Positions 58,968 to 64,000 of a stretch of 64,000 bases of DNA are shown here, one piece after another. Within the stretch, counting starts at the first letter, position 1, and each line of letters starts with the position of its first letter. Below the pieces are notes generated by a model, which saw only the letters and a program-made list of their open reading frames with translations, had not been told where the DNA came from and ran no database searches. The stretch comes from Bradyrhizobium sp. BR 10289 (GTDB taxonomy: Bacteria; Pseudomonadota; Alphaproteobacteria; Rhizobiales; Xanthobacteraceae). The DNA lies in NCBI RefSeq assembly GCF_019455385.1, contig NZ_JACOFR010000014.1, positions 1 to 64,000 on the forward strand, read 5' to 3'. The translations under genes and the position numbers were made by a program.

Positions 58968-60179
58968 ATGGTCGACGTTCTCGCCGCACCGCAACAAGGC
59001 AAGGCGGACAGCGCGCTGCGCACGCTGACCGGAATCTCGATCGCGCATTGGGTCAGCCATTTCCATCTGCTGGTGCTGCCGATGCTGTTTCCGTTCCTGA
59101 AGGACAGGCTCGGCGTCGGCTATGTCGAGCTCGGCTTCTCGCTGACCATTCTGGCCGTCGTATCGGGCCTGACGCAGGCGCCGACCGGCTATCTCGTCGA
59201 TCATTTTGGCGCGCGGAAGATTCTGCTGATCGGGCTGACGCTCGGCGGCTGCGCGCTGATCCTGCTCGGCCTGCACTTGAGCTACGCGTCGCTGATCGCC
59301 TGTGCCGTGCTGCTCGGGCTCGCCAACAGCGTCTATCACCCCGCCGATTACGCGATCCTCGCCGAGCACATGGACGAGGCGCGGATGGGGCGCGCGTTCT
59401 CGGTTCATACCTTTGCCGGCTATCTCGGCGGCGCGGTGACGCCGGCGATCGTGGCGGCGCTGGTCACAGTGTCGGGCGGTGTCGGTGCGCTGATCGCATC
59501 GGGCGCAGTCGCCATTCTGGTGGCGCTGCTGCTGATCGCCATGGGCATTCCCGAGGCCGGCGCTCATAAGAAAAAGCCGGGCAACGAGAACGCGCCGAAG
59601 CAGGCGGTGATCACGCCCGCGCTGATCACGCTGACCGCGCTGTTCATGCTGCTCAGCCTGTCGGTCGCCGGCATCAACAATTTTGGCGTGGTGGCGCTGA
59701 TGAGCGGCTACGGCACCTCCTATTCGATCGCCAATGTCGCGCTGACCGCGTTCCTCGGCTGCAGCGCTGCCGGCGTGCTCGCCGGCGGCTTCCTCGCCGA
59801 CCACACCGAGCATCACGGCTATGTCGCAGCGGCCTGCTTTGCCGCGAACGCCGCAATCGTGCTGCTGATCGCGCTGGTGACATTGCCGGGCTGGGCTTTG
59901 ACGGCGGCGATGGCGAGCGCGGGCTTCCTCTCCGGCGTGATCGCGCCGTCGCGCGACATGCTGGTGCGCAATGCCGCGCCGGCCGGCGCCGCGGGCCGCG
60001 CCTTCGGCATCGTCTCCACCGGCTTCAATCTCGGCGGCATCGTCTCGCCGCTGCTGTTCGGCTGGATCATGGATCAAAGCGCGCCGCATTGGGTGTTCGG
60101 CGCGTCGGTGATCTTCATGCTGGCCACCGTGGTGCTGTCGCCGTTCACCGAGCGGAAGCCGCAAGCCAAGACGAATTGA
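58968..60179 (+). CDS. MFS transporter, fosmidomycin-resistance (Fsr) type
   Basis: A 403-residue 12-helix transporter. The N-terminus SIAHWVSHFHLLVLPMLFPF and GLANSVYHPADYAILAEHM are characteristic of Fsr-like exporters. A basic loop (HKKKPGNENAPKQ) sits between the two six-helix halves, and the second half has MSGYGTSYSIANVALTAFLG. A role in drug or metabolite efflux is family-based. Starts at ATG 58968 without a strong upstream site. Confidence 0.85.
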   Translation: MVDVLAAPQQGKADSALRTLTGISIAHWVSHFHLLVLPMLFPFLKDRLGVGYVELGFSLTILAVVSGLTQAPTGYLVDHFGARKILLIGLTLGGCALILLGLHLSYASLIACAVLLGLANSVYHPADYAILAEHMDEARMGRAFSVHTFAGYLGGAVTPAIVAALVTVSGGVGALIASGAVAILVALLLIAMGIPEAGAHKKKPGNENAPKQAVITPALITLTALFMLLSLSVAGINNFGVVALMSGYGTSYSIANVALTAFLGCSAAGVLAGGFLADHTEHHGYVAAACFAANAAIVLLIALVTLPGWALTAAMASAGFLSGVIAPSRDMLVRNAAPAGAAGRAFGIVSTGFNLGGIVSPLLFGWIMDQSAPHWVFGASVIFMLATVVLSPFTERKPQAKTN

Positions 60180-60211
60180 GCCGTCGGCAGGGTCGCCTCG
60201 TCCCCGCCCCC

Positions 60212-61537
60212 TTACGTCGGCGACACCGCGCCTTTCAGCGGCGCGGGCTGCGCCGCGGCACCGCGGGTCAACCGCGCCTTCTCCGTGTTCGGCCAGAGCA
60301 GCAGCAGGCCGATCACGCCGGAGCCGATCATCACCACCGCGTTGATGGTGAAACCGGTCATGTAGCCGTCGAGCATGCTGCCGGCGCGCTGGATCACGGT
60401 GCCCATCACGCTCGGCGCGATGATGCCGGAGAGCGTGTAGAGCGCGCCGTAGATCGCAATGACCGCGCCGCGCTGCGAGGCCGGGGTGAATTCGCCGAGC
60501 ATCGGCGGGCAGACGACGTAGATCGCGCCGCAGAGACCGGAGCCGACCACGAGCAGCGCGATCTGCAGGCCGGCGCCCGTTGCATGCGGCATCGTCGCGA
60601 GGATCAGGCCGCCGATGATCAGCGGCACCGAGCCCAGCACACCGCGCGAGATGCGCGTGGTGTAGCCGCGCGCCATCATCACCTGCGAGATCCAGCCCGT
60701 GAGAATCACGACGGTGGCGCCGAACACCCAGGGCAGGATCGAGACAAAGCCGGCCTGGCTCTGCGAGAAGCCGAGCCCCTTGACGATGAAGGGCGTGAAC
60801 CAGGTGAGGCCGAGCGACAGTGCCCAATAGGCGCCGAAGGTCGCGATCACGCAACCGAGGAAGGTGCGCGAGGTCAGAAGCTGGAAATAGGGAATCTTCG
60901 GCTCGGTGGTGGCAAGAACCTGCGTGTCCTCCAGCGGCCCCTCCTTGCCGAAGATAAGCCAGGCACAGACCCAGATCAGGCCGACGATTCCGAGCGCACC
61001 GAAGGCGTAGTGCCAGGAGTGATTGACGATGACCCAGTTCAGCGCCGGCACCGCGAGAATGACGCCGAAGGCCGAGCCCTGCGACAGGATCGCGGTCGGC
61101 AGCGTGCGCCTCTCATCGGGGAACCATTTGTAGATCGCGTGCGCGGCCACCGAGAAGGCCGGGCCTTCGCCCGCACCCAACACGATGCGGCAGATCAGCA
61201 GCGTGGTGAAGGAGACGGTGCCGACCATCGGGAACTGCGCCAGCGCCCAGATCACCGCGAGGGTCAGCAGCACCCAGCGCGTCGGCACCTTGTTGACGAT
61301 GAAGCCGACCACGATGGCGGAGATTGAGAACAGGAAGAAGAACGACGACCCGAGCAGGCCGAATTGCTCGGCATCGAGCTTCATGTCGGTCATGATCGGC
61401 ACGCCGGCGAGGCCGACGACGATCTTGTCGGCGAAGTTCACCACCATGAAGAGAAAGAGGAGAAACGTGACGGTCCAGGCGCCCTTCGGCGTATCGGTCG
61501 TCTTACCCGCCGCATTGGGCGTTCCCTGAGCGCTCAT
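60212..61537 (-). CDS. MFS transporter, anion:cation symporter (ACS) type
   Basis: A 441-residue 12-helix transporter. MVVNFADKIVVGLAGVPIM, the loop-4 LGAGEGPAFSVAAHAIYKWF and WALAQFPMVG are typical of the ACS family, which takes up organic anions such as hexuronates, phthalates and galactonate. The start is ATG 61537 after GGGGAGA; the 33 upstream codons are rejected. It lies convergent to the Fsr-like gene and divergent from an ABC ATPase gene. Substrate unknown. Confidence 0.85.
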   Translation of the reverse strand: MSAQGTPNAAGKTTDTPKGAWTVTFLLFLFMVVNFADKIVVGLAGVPIMTDMKLDAEQFGLLGSSFFFLFSISAIVVGFIVNKVPTRWVLLTLAVIWALAQFPMVGTVSFTTLLICRIVLGAGEGPAFSVAAHAIYKWFPDERRTLPTAILSQGSAFGVILAVPALNWVIVNHSWHYAFGALGIVGLIWVCAWLIFGKEGPLEDTQVLATTEPKIPYFQLLTSRTFLGCVIATFGAYWALSLGLTWFTPFIVKGLGFSQSQAGFVSILPWVFGATVVILTGWISQVMMARGYTTRISRGVLGSVPLIIGGLILATMPHATGAGLQIALLVVGSGLCGAIYVVCPPMLGEFTPASQRGAVIAIYGALYTLSGIIAPSVMGTVIQRAGSMLDGYMTGFTINAVVMIGSGVIGLLLLWPNTEKARLTRGAAAQPAPLKGAVSPT

Positions 61538-61641
61538 GATTCTCCCCGTATGTCTCTTTGTCGGCACTTTTTTGATTTGGCCGTATTGGAAGCTAACAAC
61601 GCCTTGGAAGCCAACGCAACCCCGGCATTGCCGCAATAAGT

Positions 61642-62336
<695 letters not shown>

Positions 62337-62340
<4 letters not shown>

Positions 62341-64000
62341 GGCGCGCGCTGTGGGTGCTTGCGGTGCTCCTGAGCCACTGGCGGCGGCACAGGATGCAAT
62401 TCGCGACGCTCCTGATCGGGCTGATCGCGGCGACGGCGCTGTGGAGCGGCGTGCAGGCAATCAACCAGCAGGCCCGCAACGCCTATGACCGCGCCGCGGC
62501 GACCTTTGGCGGCGCGCGCACCGCCATGCTGGTGGCGCCGAACGCGGCGACGTTCTCGCAAGGCCTATTCGTCAAGCTGAGGCGCGCGGGCTGGCCGGTC
62601 TCGCCGGTGCTGGAGGGCCGCGTTCAGGTGAATGGACGCTCGGTCCGGCTGCTCGGCATCGAGCCGGTGACGATGCCGGCCGATGTCGGCAATACGCCGC
62701 GCCTTGGGGCCTCGGATCTAAGCAGCTTTGTTGCCCCACCCGGCCAGACGCTGGTGGCGCAGGAAACGCTGAACGACTTGCAGGAGCAGGAGGGCGCGGC
62801 CCCGCCGATCAGCAGCGGCGCAAAGCTGCCGCCGCTGCGCGTGCTGCCGCAGCTCGTCCCTGATGTGCTCGTCGTCGATATCGGCGTGGCGCAACGCCTG
62901 CTGAACAAGCCGGACCAGGTGTCGCGGCTTCTGATCGGCAAGGCGAAGGGCAAGCCAGCGCCGCTGCAGAGCATCGTCGGCGACCAGCTGCAGCGGGTCG
63001 AACCGAACGCGGAGACCGAGCTGGAGCGCCTGACCGACAGTTTCCATCTCAACCTCACCGCCTTCGGCCTGCTGTCGTTCTTTGTCGGCCTGTTCATCGT
63101 CAACTCGGCCGTGGGCCTCGCCTTCGAGCAGCGGCTGCCGATGCTGCGCACCTTGCGCGCCTGCGGCGCCTCGGCGCGGCTGGTCAACACCATGCTGGTG
63201 GTCGAGCTGGTGGCCCTGGCGCTGGTCGCAGGGCTGATCGGGCTCGTCTGCGGCTACTTTATCGCGGCCGCCTTGTTACCCGACGTCGCGGCATCACTGC
63301 GCGGGCTCTATGGCGCGCAGATCCCGGGGCAGCTCAGCCTGCAACCCGAATGGTGGCTCGCCGGCATCGGCATCAGCGTGGCCGGCGCGCTTGTGGCGGC
63401 GGCGACTAGCCTGATCAAGGCGATCAGGATGCCGGTGCTGGCGACGGCGCAGCCATACGCCTGGCAGCAGCGGCAGCGCCGCTGGCTGATCCTGCAAAGC
63501 TGTGCTGCCTGCGCCGTGTTCGCGGTCGCGCTGCTGCTGCTTCACTATGGTGTGTCGCTGATCGCGGGCTTCGGCGTGCTGGCCGCGCTGATGTTCGGCG
63601 CGGCGCTGATCCTGCCGGCGTTCCTCGAGATTATCCTGCTGATCGGCCAGCGCACCGCGCGCGGACCTCTCGCGCTGTGGTTCTGGGCGGACAGCCGGCA
63701 ACAGCTCTCGGGATTGTCGCTGGCGCTGATGGCACTGCTGCTCGCGCTCGCCGTCAATGTCGGGGTCTCCACCATGGTGGAGACGTTCAGCCGCACGTTT
63801 ATCGGCTGGCTCAACGGACGCCTCGCCGCCGACGTCTACATCAGCGCCGCCGATAATGCGCAAGGTGTCGCGATCCGGGGCTGGCTGAAGGAACGCAGCG
63901 ATGTGCAGGCAATCCTGTCGGGCGGACGGGCCGAGACACAGGTTCAGGGCCAGCCGGTAGAATTACTCGGCCTGCCCGATCACGCGCTCTATCGCGAGCG
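62337..64000 (+). CDS. FtsX-like ABC transporter permease (YbbP type), 3' end cut by window
   Basis: The frame is open from ATG 62337 to the window end (at least 554 codons) and continues beyond. An N-terminal helix (LLIGLIAATALWSGV), a large periplasmic region, then helices near LTAFGLLSFFVGLFIVNSAVG, ALALVAGLIGLVCGYFIAAA and WLAGIGISVAGALVAAATS form the first FtsX-type core; a second core starts after VLATAQPYAW. This two-core layout matches YbbP-like permeases that work with YbbA ATPases. Substrate unknown; lipid or lipoprotein handling is typical for the group. Confidence 0.82.

Noticed and set aside
58341..60854. 837-codon minus-strand frame over the PRF and Fsr-type genes
   Set aside because: It is antisense to clearly coding genes with recognisable families and has an arginine-, aspartate- and glutamine-rich shadow composition typical of high-GC third-position bias.

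Overview
The window is 64 kb of GC-rich chromosomal DNA that reads as a free-living, metabolically versatile alphaproteobacterium of the Bradyrhizobium/Rhodopseudomonas type. The evidence is many ABC and TRAP substrate-binding proteins, a CYP199A-type cytochrome P450, a sox thiosulfate cluster, paired acyl-CoA dehydrogenases, and a high density of short palindromic (REP/BIME-like) repeats between genes. I see no rRNA, tRNA, integrase, transposase, phage gene or CRISPR array. The species assignment is inference from gene content.

Layout. 1-10.6 kb: the end of livH, then livM-livG-livF and a QuiC-type 3-dehydroshikimate dehydratase in one operon, with a LivJ-like binding protein facing it, a type II NADH dehydrogenase, a second LivJ-like binding protein, a CYP199A P450 and a divergent MarR regulator. 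10.9-13.5 kb: feruloyl-CoA synthase divergent from a CouR-like MarR regulator, with a 21-bp inverted repeat between them. Together this looks like aromatic-acid uptake and peripheral degradation. 13.6-24.0 kb: allophanate hydrolase (AtzF type) converges on a long minus-strand operon encoding a dipeptide-type ABC importer (SBP, two permeases, a fused double ATPase), an AtzG-like 60-aa subunit, an AtzE-like amidase, an AtzH/HpxZ-like protein and a GntR regulator. This is a ureide-type nitrogen catabolic module with no cyanuric acid hydrolase in view. 24.2-29.8 kb: a secreted caspase-like protein divergent from three small secreted proteins (two are tandem paralogs), a phosphotransferase-fold protein, and a protealysin-type M4 protease with its emfourin-type inhibitor.

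30.1-38.3 kb: an orphan UgpB-like binding protein, then a DctP-type TRAP binding protein with no permease, followed by a sensor kinase, a receiver-DUF3369-kinase hybrid and an OmpR-type regulator, then an ECF sigma factor and a terminator-linked candidate small RNA. 38.5-43 kb: a CcdA-type membrane protein and thioredoxin-like protein, a duplicated PH-like membrane protein, an L,D-transpeptidase and an AapJ-like binding protein. 43.2-49.7 kb: two acyl-CoA dehydrogenases, a carboxymuconolactone-decarboxylase-like protein, a VOC protein and two MFS transporters. 49.9-52.8 kb: an S9 oligopeptidase and a DUF938 methyltransferase. 53.0-58.6 kb: soxX-Y-Z-A-K-B without soxCD, then a persulfide dioxygenase-rhodanese fusion. 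58.6-64 kb: a small charged protein, two MFS transporters, and an ABC exporter ATPase with the start of its FtsX-like permease, which is cut by the window end.

The most unusual items are the compact AtzEFGH plus importer module with a 32-codon coupled small ORF and a palindromic repeat inside a coding region, the caspase/secreted-protein island, the permease-less TRAP binding protein tied to three signalling proteins, and the iterated CGAAAC motifs and candidate sRNA around the ECF sigma gene. Functions were assigned by reading motifs and recalled family similarity only; no database search was run.
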